64,000 nucleotides of DNA from Bordetella sp. 02P26C-1 (GTDB taxonomy: Bacteria > Pseudomonadota > Gammaproteobacteria > Burkholderiales > Burkholderiaceae_B). The stretch lies in assembly GCF_009763255.1 (NCBI RefSeq), contig NZ_WSJB01000003.1:27875-91874 (forward strand). Direction: 5' to 3'. Within the stretch, counting starts at the first letter, position 1, and each line of letters opens with the position of its first letter. The position numbers were made by a program, and so were the translations under genes. The notes under the pieces were generated by a model. It saw only the letters and a program-made list of their open reading frames with translations, was not told the origin of the DNA and ran no database searches. Shown in pieces: positions 18,832 to 26,896 of this stretch.

Positions 18832-19794
18832 ATGAGCCTTACTCTCCGCGGGTTGCAGCAGTTTTTGGTGTTGAGTGAAGAGAGACACTTCTCGCGCGCC
18901 GCGCAGAAGCTGCATCTCACCCAGTCGGCGCTGAGTCGCAGTATTCAAGCGTTAGAGGATGATGTGGGCTTGACTTTATTGGACCGCGACCCCGCTGGCG
19001 TCAAGCTGACGCAGGCCGGCGAAATGGTGCTGACCCGCGCGCGGCGCATCCTGGCCGAAACAGCAGAGCTGCAACGGCATGCGCGTCGACTCAAAGGCTG
19101 CGAATCAGGTCAAGTCAACCTGGGTGTGGGTGTATTTCCGGCAGCGACATTCTTGTCGCCACTGCTTAAGGAACTGGCACGCACCCGACCGGATATCCAG
19201 GTGCATGTCGAAATTGAAAGCTGGCAACGCCTTCGCGAAAAGCTGCAGCACGACAAACTCGACTTTGTCGTCGCCGTGACGCACAGCCTGCCGCCGCCCA
19301 AAGACTACACGGTTCACCCGCTACCCCCACAGCACGGTGGCCTGTTCGTGCGCGCGGGGCACCCCCTGCTCGCGGTACCGCCACGTCGTCTGCGCGCGAG
19401 GTTGGCGGACTACCGCCTGGCAGCCACGCAGTTGCCACAACGCGCGCGCGCCTATCTGGCGAAGCTGTATCAGGTCGCCGATCCCGACGATCTGCCGATT
19501 GCCTGCGAATGCGACAGCATCTCGACGCTGCGCGAGGTTGCCCAAGGCAGCGACGTCGTGCTGTTTAGCACCCGCGAGTCCATCGCTGAGGCGCTCAACG
19601 AAGGCAGCTTGCAGTCCCTGCCCGTGTCGCTCCCGGCTGCGGCCTCCCTGCGATTTAGCGTACTTCATCATCAGCGACGCACCCTGTCGCCCGCAGCGGA
19701 ACTGGTGCTCGGAATGATTCAAGATTTACTAAAGCGCGGAGGGCGCGCCACCAGCGCATCCACGCGACAGGATGTCGGCACAAGCGGCGCTTAA
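18832..19794 (+). CDS. LysR-family transcriptional regulator
   Basis: The protein has 320 residues. The N-terminal winged helix (residues 1-62) reads LRGLQQFLVLSEERHFSRAAQKL..LTQSALSRSIQALEDDVGLTLLDR, typical of LysR. A linker helix follows, then the periplasmic-binding-like effector domain from about residue 90. It is divergent from the Bug/amidohydrolase/RutE-like/EamA-like genes with a perfect dyad in between, so it probably controls that cluster in response to its substrate and represses itself. A bidirectional terminator follows. Confidence 0.93.
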   Translation: MSLTLRGLQQFLVLSEERHFSRAAQKLHLTQSALSRSIQALEDDVGLTLLDRDPAGVKLTQAGEMVLTRARRILAETAELQRHARRLKGCESGQVNLGVGVFPAATFLSPLLKELARTRPDIQVHVEIESWQRLREKLQHDKLDFVVAVTHSLPPPKDYTVHPLPPQHGGLFVRAGHPLLAVPPRRLRARLADYRLAATQLPQRARAYLAKLYQVADPDDLPIACECDSISTLREVAQGSDVVLFSTRESIAEALNEGSLQSLPVSLPAAASLRFSVLHHQRRTLSPAAELVLGMIQDLLKRGGRATSASTRQDVGTSGA

Positions 19795-19861
19795 CGCCGT
19801 TTAATCGGGCCCAGTGAAGGCTCCGTGGGTTAGGCCTTTTAATGCGTATGGGGCAGGATGC

Positions 19862-19898
19862 AAAAAACCCGCAGAACGCGATGTTCATGCGGGTTTTT
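19862..19898. terminator. Bidirectional rho-independent terminator
   Basis: Arms AAAAACCCGCA (19863-19873) and TGCGGGTTTTT (19888-19898) with inner GAAC/GTTC. It has A runs on one side and T runs on the other, so it serves both lysR (plus) and the secG-tRNA-Leu transcript (minus). Confidence 0.9.
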
Positions 19899-19941
19899 CA
19901 GTAAATCATCAGGCGTTTTGAAGCGCACTGATTTGGAATCT

Positions 19942-20026
19942 TGGTGCCGACGGCGAGACTCGAACTCGCACAGCTTTCGCCACTACCCCCTCAAGATAGC
20001 GTGTCTACCAATTCCACCACGTCGGC
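19942..20026 (-). tRNA. tRNA-Leu (anticodon GAG)
   Basis: 85 nt on the minus strand, acceptor GCCGACG pairing with CGTCGGC, CCA encoded. The anticodon loop CTTGAGG gives GAG, there is a long class II variable arm, and the T-loop is GTTCGAGTC. It follows secG on the same strand, as in related genomes where the nuo operon usually comes next. Confidence 0.95.
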
Positions 20027-20129
20027 TTGGGTCTTGCATTTCCTGTGTCGATATTCAAACCAGGAAAGTCGCGCATTCTAGCACGATTTTTCGGCTTGAG
20101 CCAATTGGCTCAAGCTTTCTTGCTGTCAA

Positions 20130-20699
20130 TTATTGCGCCGGGCTCTGTTGAGCGGGCTGCTCGGACGACGGCTGAGCAGCTGGCGCGTCCGCGGGCTTAT
20201 CAGCGGCGGTCTCGGGCTTGTCTGCCGCGGGCGCCTCGGGAGCCTTCTCGGGAGCCGCCGGTGCTGCTGCGGGTGCCTCAGTGGCAGCCGGAGCGGCATC
20301 AGCAGGCGCCTGCGTCTGCGGAGCGGCCGGCACGGATGGTACCGATGCGTCGGACTGCGCGGGCGCGGTTTGCGGCACGCCAGCACCAGGAATCTGCGGC
20401 ACAGAGCGATCAGCCGGGAAATCCTGCATCACGCCGGATTCCATGCCGCCAAACGGCGATACCGAGTGGCTCATGTACGCCAGACCGAGGGTCGAGGCAA
20501 AAAAGACCACGGCGGCCCATTTGGTCATGCGCGACAAAAAGTTAGCCGCGCCAGTCGCGCCGAACAGACTGCCAGCCGAGCCGCTGCCAAAGGCAGAGCC
20601 CATGTCGGCGCCTTTGCCCTGCTGCAGCAGAACAAGGACGATAATCGCCAGCGCGGACACAACCTGTACGCCCAGCAAAAGAGTGAGTGTCAAAGACAT
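20130..20699 (-). CDS. secG: Protein translocase subunit SecG with long Ala/Pro tail
   Basis: Small membrane subunit of SecYEG. Residues 1-75 form the two-helix SecG core: VQVVSALAIIVLVLLQQGKG, the conserved GAxGSGSAGSLFGATGAANFLSR loop, then AAVVFFASTLGLAYM. After the core comes a 110-residue low-complexity tail of Ala, Pro, Glu and Lys that is not part of the family, making the protein 189 residues against 75-110 in E. coli-like SecG. GGAGT lies upstream of ATG 20699. It is 18 bases after tpiA, probably cotranscribed with it and tRNA-Leu. Confidence 0.93.
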   Translation of the reverse strand: MSLTLTLLLGVQVVSALAIIVLVLLQQGKGADMGSAFGSGSAGSLFGATGAANFLSRMTKWAAVVFFASTLGLAYMSHSVSPFGGMESGVMQDFPADRSVPQIPGAGVPQTAPAQSDASVPSVPAAPQTQAPADAAPAATEAPAAAPAAPEKAPEAPAADKPETAADKPADAPAAQPSSEQPAQQSPAQ

Positions 20700-20717
20700 T
20701 AAAAAGACTCCGGAAAC

Positions 20718-21464
20718 TTAGGCTGCGGCAATCCGCAGGAATTCTTCAGCGACCAAGGACGCGCCGCCCACGAGGGCGCCGTCGATATCCGGCATCGCAA
20801 ACAAAGTGGCAGCATTTGCGGCCTTGACGCTGCCGCCGTACAACACGCGCACCTGGCCGGCGCCCTGAGCCCGCAATGCGAGACGAATCGCACCGTGAAC
20901 CTCTTGCGCCTGCTCGGGCGAAGCGCTTAAACCCGTGCCAATCGCCCATACCGGCTCGTAGGCCAGTACCATGCGTGACAAGGCATCCGCGCCCAAGGCC
21001 AGGACCGGCGCGAGTTGACGCTCGATGACGCTCAACGTATTGCCGGCTTCGCGATCCGCCAGCGACTCACCCACGCAGACCACCGGCGTCAGGCCCGATT
21101 CCAGCGCGGCGCGCGCCTTGTCAGCAACGCCCTGATCGGTCTCGCCGTGGTAGGTGCGCCGCTCGGAATGCCCGACCAGCGCCAAACGGCAGCCGAATTC
21201 CTTCAGCATGGCGCCGGAAACTTCGCCCGTGTAGGCGCCTTTGGCATGCGCGCTGACATCCTGTGCTCCCCACGAAACGGCGCTGCCTTCCAGAACGGAA
21301 GCAGCCTGAGCCAGATATGGAAACGGCACGCACACACCGATTTCGCAGTGTGACGCCGGATCGGCGGCGCGCAAAGCTTCGAGCAGCGCAGCGTTTTCGG
21401 CCAGGTTGCCGTGCATCTTCCAATTGCCCAGCACGAGACGGGCGCGGTTTTCAACTGAGGTCAT
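20718..21464 (-). CDS. tpiA: Triosephosphate isomerase
   Basis: Interconverts dihydroxyacetone phosphate and glyceraldehyde 3-phosphate. The protein has 248 residues as a single TIM barrel. Catalytic features are the N-terminal GNWKMHG lysine, LVGHSERRTYHGE (electrophilic His), VLAYEPVWAIGTG (catalytic Glu and flexible loop) and RVLYGGSVKAANA (phosphate site). It heads the tpiA-secG-tRNA-Leu unit. Confidence 0.97.
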   Translation of the reverse strand: MTSVENRARLVLGNWKMHGNLAENAALLEALRAADPASHCEIGVCVPFPYLAQAASVLEGSAVSWGAQDVSAHAKGAYTGEVSGAMLKEFGCRLALVGHSERRTYHGETDQGVADKARAALESGLTPVVCVGESLADREAGNTLSVIERQLAPVLALGADALSRMVLAYEPVWAIGTGLSASPEQAQEVHGAIRLALRAQGAGQVRVLYGGSVKAANAATLFAMPDIDGALVGGASLVAEEFLRIAAA

Positions 21465-21560
21465 GGCGCAAACGGGTTAAGGGCAACCTGGGCGACAAAA
21501 CCCAGGTCAAACCCAAGATTGTATCCTGAATAGCTGCAGCTACGCTGAACGCCGTGTTTA

Positions 21561-22538
21561 TTACACAGTCAGGATGATTTTGCCTATGTTTTCGCCGGCC
21601 TCCATCATCGCATGGGCGGCCGACGCCTGCTCCAGCGGGAACGTGGCGTGGACTATCGGTTTGATACGACCCTGCTCCAACAGCGGCCAGACGTGCTGAC
21701 GCAATGACTGCGCGATTGCGCCCTTGAACGCCACCGGACGTGGGCGCAGCGTCGAGCCCGTGACCGTCAAACGCCGCCGCAGAACCTGATTGGCGTCGAT
21801 CTCGGAACGCGCGCCACCCAACAACGCGATGATCACGATACGCCCATCGTCGGCCAGACACTTCAAGTCGCGGTTAATGTAGTCGCCGGCCACCATGTCG
21901 AGAATGACATTGACGCCCACGCCACCAGTCGCCTCGCGCACGACTTCAACGAAATCTTCCGTCTTGTAGTTGATGCCGCGAGCCGCTCCCAAGGCCTCGA
22001 CCGCCCGGGCGCGTTCGTCGCTGCCCACGGTGGCATACACCGTGTTGCCCATCGCGCGGGCCAGTTGGATCGCCGTGGTCCCAATGCCGCTCGCGCCACC
22101 GTGCACCAGCAGGGTTTCGCCAGCTTTGAGCGCGCCGCGGTCGAACACGTTGCTCCAGACTGTGAAATACGTCTCGGGCAAGCCCGCTGCCTCGATCTCC
22201 GAGAGGCCTGCGGGAATCGGCAGGCACTGCTCAACCGGCGCCACGCAGTATTCGGCATAGCCGCCGCCCGCGATCAGCGCACAGACCTTGTCGCCAACGG
22301 AGAAGCCCCCGGCCGCTGCATCTCCGCCCACGATTTCGCCGGCGACTTCGAGTCCGGGGAGATCGGAGGCTCCGGGAGGCGGCGGGTAGCTTCCCTTGCG
22401 CTGAGCCACGTCGGGGCGATTCACGCCGGCCGCCGAGACCTTGATGAGGACCTCGCCAGCGCCCGCCTCAGGCCTGGGCCGCTCGACGGGCACCAGGACC
22501 TCGGGGCCGCCAGGCTGGGAAATTTCTACTGCACGCAT
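21561..22538 (-). CDS. Zinc-independent NAD(P)H quinone oxidoreductase (PIG3/QOR type)
   Basis: The protein has 325 residues in the medium-chain dehydrogenase/reductase fold. The N-terminal GroES-like domain (SAAGVNRPDVAQRKGSYPPPP, LPGLEVAGEIV) lacks catalytic zinc ligands. The Rossmann domain has VHGGASGIGTTAIQLARAMG for NADPH and VNVILDMVAGDYI. It is probably a quinone or enone reductase. It stands upstream of tpiA on the same strand, an arrangement shared with Bordetella-type genomes (recalled, not searched). Confidence 0.9.
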   Translation of the reverse strand: MRAVEISQPGGPEVLVPVERPRPEAGAGEVLIKVSAAGVNRPDVAQRKGSYPPPPGASDLPGLEVAGEIVGGDAAAGGFSVGDKVCALIAGGGYAEYCVAPVEQCLPIPAGLSEIEAAGLPETYFTVWSNVFDRGALKAGETLLVHGGASGIGTTAIQLARAMGNTVYATVGSDERARAVEALGAARGINYKTEDFVEVVREATGGVGVNVILDMVAGDYINRDLKCLADDGRIVIIALLGGARSEIDANQVLRRRLTVTGSTLRPRPVAFKGAIAQSLRQHVWPLLEQGRIKPIVHATFPLEQASAAHAMMEAGENIGKIILTV

Positions 22539-22658
22539 AGTTCGCCTCCTCGTGTAAATCGATTATTATTGCGCCCTTTACGGAAGATCCAAACCCGCTG
22601 AATTCGTCGTCTTTGCACGCGGGACTTCCAGACTGCGGTATCATCCGCAGCGCAGAAC

Positions 22659-22748
22659 GGAAGTGTGGCCGAGTGGTTGAAGGCACCGGTCTTGAAAACC
22701 GGCAAGGGTTTGCGCCCTTCGTGGGTTCGAATCCCACCGCTTCCGCCA
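22659..22748 (+). tRNA. tRNA-Ser (anticodon TGA)
   Basis: 90 nt, class II. Acceptor GGAAGTG pairs with CGCTTCC, with CCA encoded. The anticodon loop CTTGAAA gives TGA, there is a long variable arm, and the T-loop is GTTCGAATC. It is 3 nt before tRNA-Leu(TAA), so both form one transcript. Confidence 0.96.
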
Positions 22749-22751
22749 ACT

Positions 22752-22836
22752 GCACCCATGGCGAAATTGGTAGACGCAAGGGACTTAAAATCCCTCGCCT
22801 TCGGGCATCCCGGTTCGATTCCGGGTGGGTGCACCA
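22752..22836 (+). tRNA. tRNA-Leu (anticodon TAA)
   Basis: 85 nt, class II. Acceptor GCACCCA pairs with TGGGTGC, with CCA encoded. The anticodon loop CTTAAAA gives TAA. It is the second gene of the tRNA pair at the start of the region that holds the accessory islet. Confidence 0.96.
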
Positions 22837-23072
22837 TCATTTCACGCTTCCCTTAGTCTGATTTGCGGACATTCCTGCGCTGCACATCAGGCTTGCCGTT
22901 GAGCGCTTCCCAAAATACTCACATCGGGATGGCATGATCGGGGGTCGCATGACGACATTCCCGACCACGAATTTTCTCCGTTACAACCCGGCACCTTGTC
23001 GCCAGCAAACGGGCCAACGGGGCCTGTCGCCTCGCGGTAACATGCTTGGCAACTTGTGCTGACCTCCCCCGC

Positions 23073-23714
23073 ATGGACGCTTTTTTCGACCAGATCGGTA
23101 AATTCATCCAGACCAACCAGGACTGGGCAGGGCCGATCATATTTTTGCTGACGCTGGGCGAATCGATGCTGATTATCGGCATATTGATTCCCGCCACGGC
23201 GCTGCTGCTTTTGACCGGCGGCTTGATTGGCACCGGCACCCTGTCGCCGTGGAGCCCTTTGATCTGGGGAATCGCCGGGGCAATCGTCGGAGACGCGATT
23301 TCGTACGCTTTTGGACGGTGGCTGGGGCCGACGATGTTGCGCCGCTGGCCGTTCAGTACACAACGCACCGCCGTAGCGCGGGCGAGACTGTTTTTTTCCC
23401 GGTACGGGTTCGCCTCCGTGCTAATGGGGCGTTTCCTCGGCCCGTTTCGTTCGACGGTGCCCACGGTCGCGGGCATCATGGCCATGAAGCACGCGCGCTT
23501 TCAGCTGGCTAATGTGATTTCGGCGGTATTGTGGGTGCCGGCCATGCTGGCTCCCGGCTATTTGGCAGCGCGTAGCGTTGGGGCGCTACAGGATACGCAA
23601 CACGCGGGCCTCATTATCGGTTCCGTCTTGTCCGTCGTCTTTGGCCTCGCGCTGATTGTTATGTTCCTGCGTAAACGACCGCAGGCAGCTCACGGACGCT
23701 CGCGCCGGCGCTGA
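23073..23714 (+). CDS. DedA-family (SNARE-associated/VTT domain) membrane protein
   Basis: Inner-membrane protein of 213 residues. DedA proteins are lipid carriers or scramblases, including undecaprenyl-phosphate recyclers, and some affect drug resistance. Features are the re-entrant motif LTLGESMLIIGILIPATALLLLTGG, then WGIAGAIVGDAISYAFGRWLG, FFSRYGFASVLMGRFLGPFRSTVPTVAGI and several helices, ending in a basic tail (KRPQAAHGRSRRR). ATG 23073 was chosen because it places MDAFFDQIGKFI at the start; an upstream TTG is an alternative. No strong ribosome site is seen. It is the last core gene before the accessory islet. Confidence 0.88.
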   Translation: MDAFFDQIGKFIQTNQDWAGPIIFLLTLGESMLIIGILIPATALLLLTGGLIGTGTLSPWSPLIWGIAGAIVGDAISYAFGRWLGPTMLRRWPFSTQRTAVARARLFFSRYGFASVLMGRFLGPFRSTVPTVAGIMAMKHARFQLANVISAVLWVPAMLAPGYLAARSVGALQDTQHAGLIIGSVLSVVFGLALIVMFLRKRPQAAHGRSRRR

Positions 23715-23888
23715 TCTGCGCAACCCGGTCAAGGGATCGGGACTTACCCTGATGTGGACCTCGTGCTCCCTAGGGCGCACGCGGAGAAATTTGTTCGCTT
23801 TGCCGTTCCGCCAGCGAAATGCTGGAACTCGACGTAGCTTGCTGTTACTCAAGGACAACAAGTCTTTCTAACGGGCGGCGTTGACACT

Positions 23889-24917
23889 ATGAACGACTTT
23901 TCACTGCTGAGCGTTTCACGCATCGTGCATATCGCACAGTCGCAAAGCATCGAACAAGCCAGGCGGATGCGGCTAGTCGACAAGATTATCGACGTGCTTG
24001 CAGGCGGCATACGCCGAGAGGCGATAGAAAGCTTGTTCGACTGCATCGCCTCCATCAAGGTGAACCCGTGGTACCACGAAGACGACTCCGGACGTCTCAA
24101 CAATGAAAAGGAAAGGCTGAAAAAATTCCTGCAACTGCGCAGCCTTGCGCCGCAAGAACATCGTCATCAATTCAGATTCGATATCTGGAACCACATCACG
24201 GGCGCGGTGGGTTGTAGCTTTCATATTGGCGATGCGGAGATATACCGTAATGATCGCATCTACGGAATCTTCGACGAGGCCGAGATCTGGAAACTGTTTG
24301 CGCAAAAGCTGAGGCTGGATCTGGAGGACGCGGTCAATACCTCAGATACCTATGCCACGCTGCGCACGCTGGACGAGGCTGACGCGTTCATATCACGATC
24401 CTGGCCGATGAAGCGTATGACGGCAGAACAACGCCGCGCCTTCCCCGGCGAGCAGATGGCGGAGATCTTCAAGGATTTACCATCAGAGACCAAGATGCGC
24501 GTGTTGGAAGTCTGCAATGGCGAGTTTGGCAAGCGCATCCGGGGGGTGCTGCGTTTCGCGCACGAGACGCTGATGAAAGCTGCCGAGCAACCGCAATCCG
24601 CGCCGCGAGCTGCTATACGCAGTGCGGCCGCACCCAAAACCGTGAGCCTGAGGCAATGGGCGAGCACGGGAGAACGATTATCCAAACCGCTCGCGTTGGA
24701 GGCTCTGCTTCATCAATTGCTGGCCGTATGCAGCGCTACGGTCGCGGACGAAACAGCGGCGCAAGGCGTCAACCTCAATTCAGTCGAAGGTGCAAAGCCA
24801 ACCACCCCGCAAAGTCTGCCAGCCGTGACGCTGATTAATCATCTTCAGCTTACAGAGGCGGAGAGGCGTGCCTTGCATGCGATTGGCGTTCCAGACCCGG
24901 TATTGCGGTTGATCTAG
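23889..24917 (+). CDS. Unknown protein, candidate secreted effector (342 aa)
   Basis: No catalytic family recognised. The protein has no signal peptide or membrane helix. Residues 25-115 (RMRLVDKIIDVLAGGIRREA, IESLFDCIAS, LKKFLQLRSLAPQEHRHQFRF, CSFHIGDAEIYRNDRI) read, by eye, like the N-terminal half of SopD/SopD2-type type III effectors (x-D-K-x-x-D-x-F, then an ALE-x-L helix, a polar K-x-F-x-x-L-x-x-x-A-x-P-E-H block, then G-D-x-x-I). This is a recalled similarity, not a search result. Composition is less GC-rich than its neighbours, suggesting transfer. It is convergent with the vgrG islet (34 bases between stops) and could be a type III or type VI cargo, or an unrelated orphan. Confidence 0.6.
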   Translation: MNDFSLLSVSRIVHIAQSQSIEQARRMRLVDKIIDVLAGGIRREAIESLFDCIASIKVNPWYHEDDSGRLNNEKERLKKFLQLRSLAPQEHRHQFRFDIWNHITGAVGCSFHIGDAEIYRNDRIYGIFDEAEIWKLFAQKLRLDLEDAVNTSDTYATLRTLDEADAFISRSWPMKRMTAEQRRAFPGEQMAEIFKDLPSETKMRVLEVCNGEFGKRIRGVLRFAHETLMKAAEQPQSAPRAAIRSAAAPKTVSLRQWASTGERLSKPLALEALLHQLLAVCSATVADETAAQGVNLNSVEGAKPTTPQSLPAVTLINHLQLTEAERRALHAIGVPDPVLRLI

Positions 24918-24951
24918 GGCACTGTCGTGGTGGCGCTTCCCGCCTATGGCG

Positions 24952-25434
24952 TCATCGCCGTATGGCGGGAAACGCGCCCTCGCCTGTCACCACCACCTGA
25001 GCCGGCTTGTCGCCAAACTTGACCGGCAGAATGGACCCCGGCGCCAAACGCGCTGATGCTTGCGCACTGAACAACTGCGTGACCGATGTATCGAAGTCAG
25101 AGGTATTCGCCCTGTGCGGTTGCACACGCAGCGTCAGCGCATACCAATGGCGGTCCCTGCCCTCTTCGGGCGAACCGATACGCTTGGCGGTGAGGATCCG
25201 GGCATCACCAGACTCACCGTGATGCCGAATGCGGTGAGCCAGGTCGTTGATCAGGTGGCTGCGTACAACGATTAATATGTGCCCGAGGAGATACAGGGTG
25301 AACGCCCAGGACAGATCAGGCGCGTTCGCCGGCGTAGCCAGGTAAATCGCCTGGTACAGATAGGCGACGAGCACGCCGCCGCCTGCCAGCATAAAGCCCA
25401 CGCCCGCGACCGTGGCCAAGCGATAAAGCATCAT
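24952..25434 (-). CDS. Small membrane protein at the end of the vgrG islet (160 aa)
   Basis: Not recognised. Two hydrophobic helices (about 5-33 and 43-62: VAGVGFMLAGGGVLVAYLYQ and FTLYLLGHILIVV) precede a soluble domain of about 90 residues (RHWYALTLRVQPHRANTSDF, LAPGSILPVKFGDKPAQVVV). The soluble part resembles the beta-rich extracytoplasmic or cytoplasmic domains of small two-helix proteins, without a clear family. It is the last gene of the vgrG transcription unit, 30 bases after its predecessor. In such islets the last genes are often immunity or accessory proteins, but nothing here proves that. Confidence 0.65.
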   Translation of the reverse strand: MMLYRLATVAGVGFMLAGGGVLVAYLYQAIYLATPANAPDLSWAFTLYLLGHILIVVRSHLINDLAHRIRHHGESGDARILTAKRIGSPEEGRDRHWYALTLRVQPHRANTSDFDTSVTQLFSAQASARLAPGSILPVKFGDKPAQVVVTGEGAFPAIRR

Positions 25435-25464
25435 GGTTCAACTCACGTCGCAATCGCCGTCGCA

Positions 25465-25833
25465 TCAAGCCGTCAGCAGAACCACTTTTTTCTGCCCGGG
25501 CTTGAGAAAGCATCCTAGCGTGTTCCAAAGATTCTGCAGCGCAAGACATAGCCAGCGAATCACCACGCCACCACTGGCCACCACGGTGGCCGCGAAAAGC
25601 GCGATCGTGGTGCCCAACATAAACAAGGTACCCGAAGCAAGCCCCAGAACCCCGGAAGGCAGATCGATGGTCAAGGGCGCCACCGACCATATGTTGTGGG
25701 CAGGCCGATTCTTGATAAAGACATTGGTGGTGGGCAGCTTCATCAAGTTGAGCATATCGTTCTTGGAAACGCCCGTCATATACGGCCCGAGTCCCGGGCT
25801 CTTGCCACTGTCCATGCTGCTCCATAGAGGCAT
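25465..25833 (-). CDS. Small hydrophobic protein in the vgrG islet (122 aa)
   Basis: Not recognised. The N-terminal half is polar (MPLWSSMDSGKSPGLGPYM, LMKLPTTNVFIKNRPAHNIW). The C-terminal half has one or two long hydrophobic segments (GVLGLASGTLFMLGTTIALF, AATVVASGGVVIRWLCLALQ), then a basic tail. ATG 25833 has GGAG 6 bases upstream, ruling out the longer in-frame start at 25905. It lies 10 bases after the pentapeptide gene. The PAAR motif expected of a spike tip is not visible. It could be a membrane anchor, toxin or immunity protein. Confidence 0.65.
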   Translation of the reverse strand: MPLWSSMDSGKSPGLGPYMTGVSKNDMLNLMKLPTTNVFIKNRPAHNIWSVAPLTIDLPSGVLGLASGTLFMLGTTIALFAATVVASGGVVIRWLCLALQNLWNTLGCFLKPGQKKVVLLTA

Positions 25834-25843
25834 GATGTTCTCC

Positions 25844-26896
25844 TTAAGGCGATGATGCGCTTCGTAACTCGGCCTCGAACAACTCGTCGTCGCGCTCGAT
25901 GGCACCGGGACGGGTTTTGATCGAATCCGAGTCGGTTAACAAGCGATGAAATTTGGTGCGGTTCAAGGTAACGCCCTCAAGTCCGCATTGATGCAAGCGT
26001 GAGTAGGAAAAATCGGCAAACGCCAGACTTGCTCCGCCGAACTCGCAGCGCTCGAACGAGGCTTTCTGGATCGCGGCGAGATTCAGGCTCGCGTGGGCGA
26101 ACCCCGACCGCACGACGACCGCGCCATTCCAGATACCTTGATCATAGACACCATGGTCGAAACAACACTCCTCGATCTCGGCGTTGATGAATAGCGTGTT
26201 CGGGACGTCAGCCCGCGCGAAATTCACCCGCCTCAGTTTGCTATCGCTGAAATTGCAGGCGGCCATGCGCGCATCCGAAAAGTCGACGTCTTCCAGCGTC
26301 GCCTCGTTAAACTGCGAACCCGTTAGATCCTGCGCGCGAAACTGTCGGCCTTTAACGCAACATCCGGAGAACACGGCATCGCGCAGCAAGGCGGCATCGA
26401 AGGACACTCTGGACACATCCAACTCGTAGAACACCGCATTGCTGAGGTCGCACTCGCTAAAATCCGCGTCGGCCAACCGGCTGTCCGTGATGTTCGCGCC
26501 AGCCAGGTTGGCGCCTCGCAGCGAGGCTTCTTGCAGGTCGCATTCCGTCAGATCCAGCTGTGCGGCTACACAGTGGGAAACGGTGGCCTGCCGCAAATCG
26601 CAGCCATTGAACGACGCCTCCGTCAGATCGCAGTCGCTGAGCATCAGGTGCGCCAACTTGCAGCGTTGAAAGCGTGATCGGGAAAAGTCCGTGCCCTGCG
26701 CGGACATCCGCGAAAAATCGCATTCCACGAAAAGGCAGTCGTTGAATTTGCTCGCGATCAGACGCGCATCGGAGAAATTCACCGCGTTAAACATCATCCC
26801 GGTCAGCGTGTCGCCCTCGAAGGAAACCCCCGCGAGATCGAGATCGCGGATGAGCTCGAGCGTATCGGATTTACTTAATACAAACTCCTTACTCAT
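25844..26896 (-). CDS. Pentapeptide-repeat protein (350 aa) of the vgrG islet
   Basis: Almost the whole protein is a right-handed quadrilateral beta-helix. Five-residue repeats with the A(D/N)LxX/xxF pattern run from about residue 20 to 320 (LDLAGVSFEGDTLTGMMF, CDLQEASLRGANLAGANI, DFSECDLSNAVFYELDVS). It lacks enzymatic motifs. It overlaps the DUF2169-pentapeptide gene by four bases (ATGA), so the two are translationally coupled and probably act together. Similar repeat proteins are found beside DUF2169 proteins and VgrG in type VI islets, where a role as adaptor or cargo scaffold is suspected. Confidence 0.85.
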   Translation of the reverse strand: MSKEFVLSKSDTLELIRDLDLAGVSFEGDTLTGMMFNAVNFSDARLIASKFNDCLFVECDFSRMSAQGTDFSRSRFQRCKLAHLMLSDCDLTEASFNGCDLRQATVSHCVAAQLDLTECDLQEASLRGANLAGANITDSRLADADFSECDLSNAVFYELDVSRVSFDAALLRDAVFSGCCVKGRQFRAQDLTGSQFNEATLEDVDFSDARMAACNFSDSKLRRVNFARADVPNTLFINAEIEECCFDHGVYDQGIWNGAVVVRSGFAHASLNLAAIQKASFERCEFGGASLAFADFSYSRLHQCGLEGVTLNRTKFHRLLTDSDSIKTRPGAIERDDELFEAELRSASSP

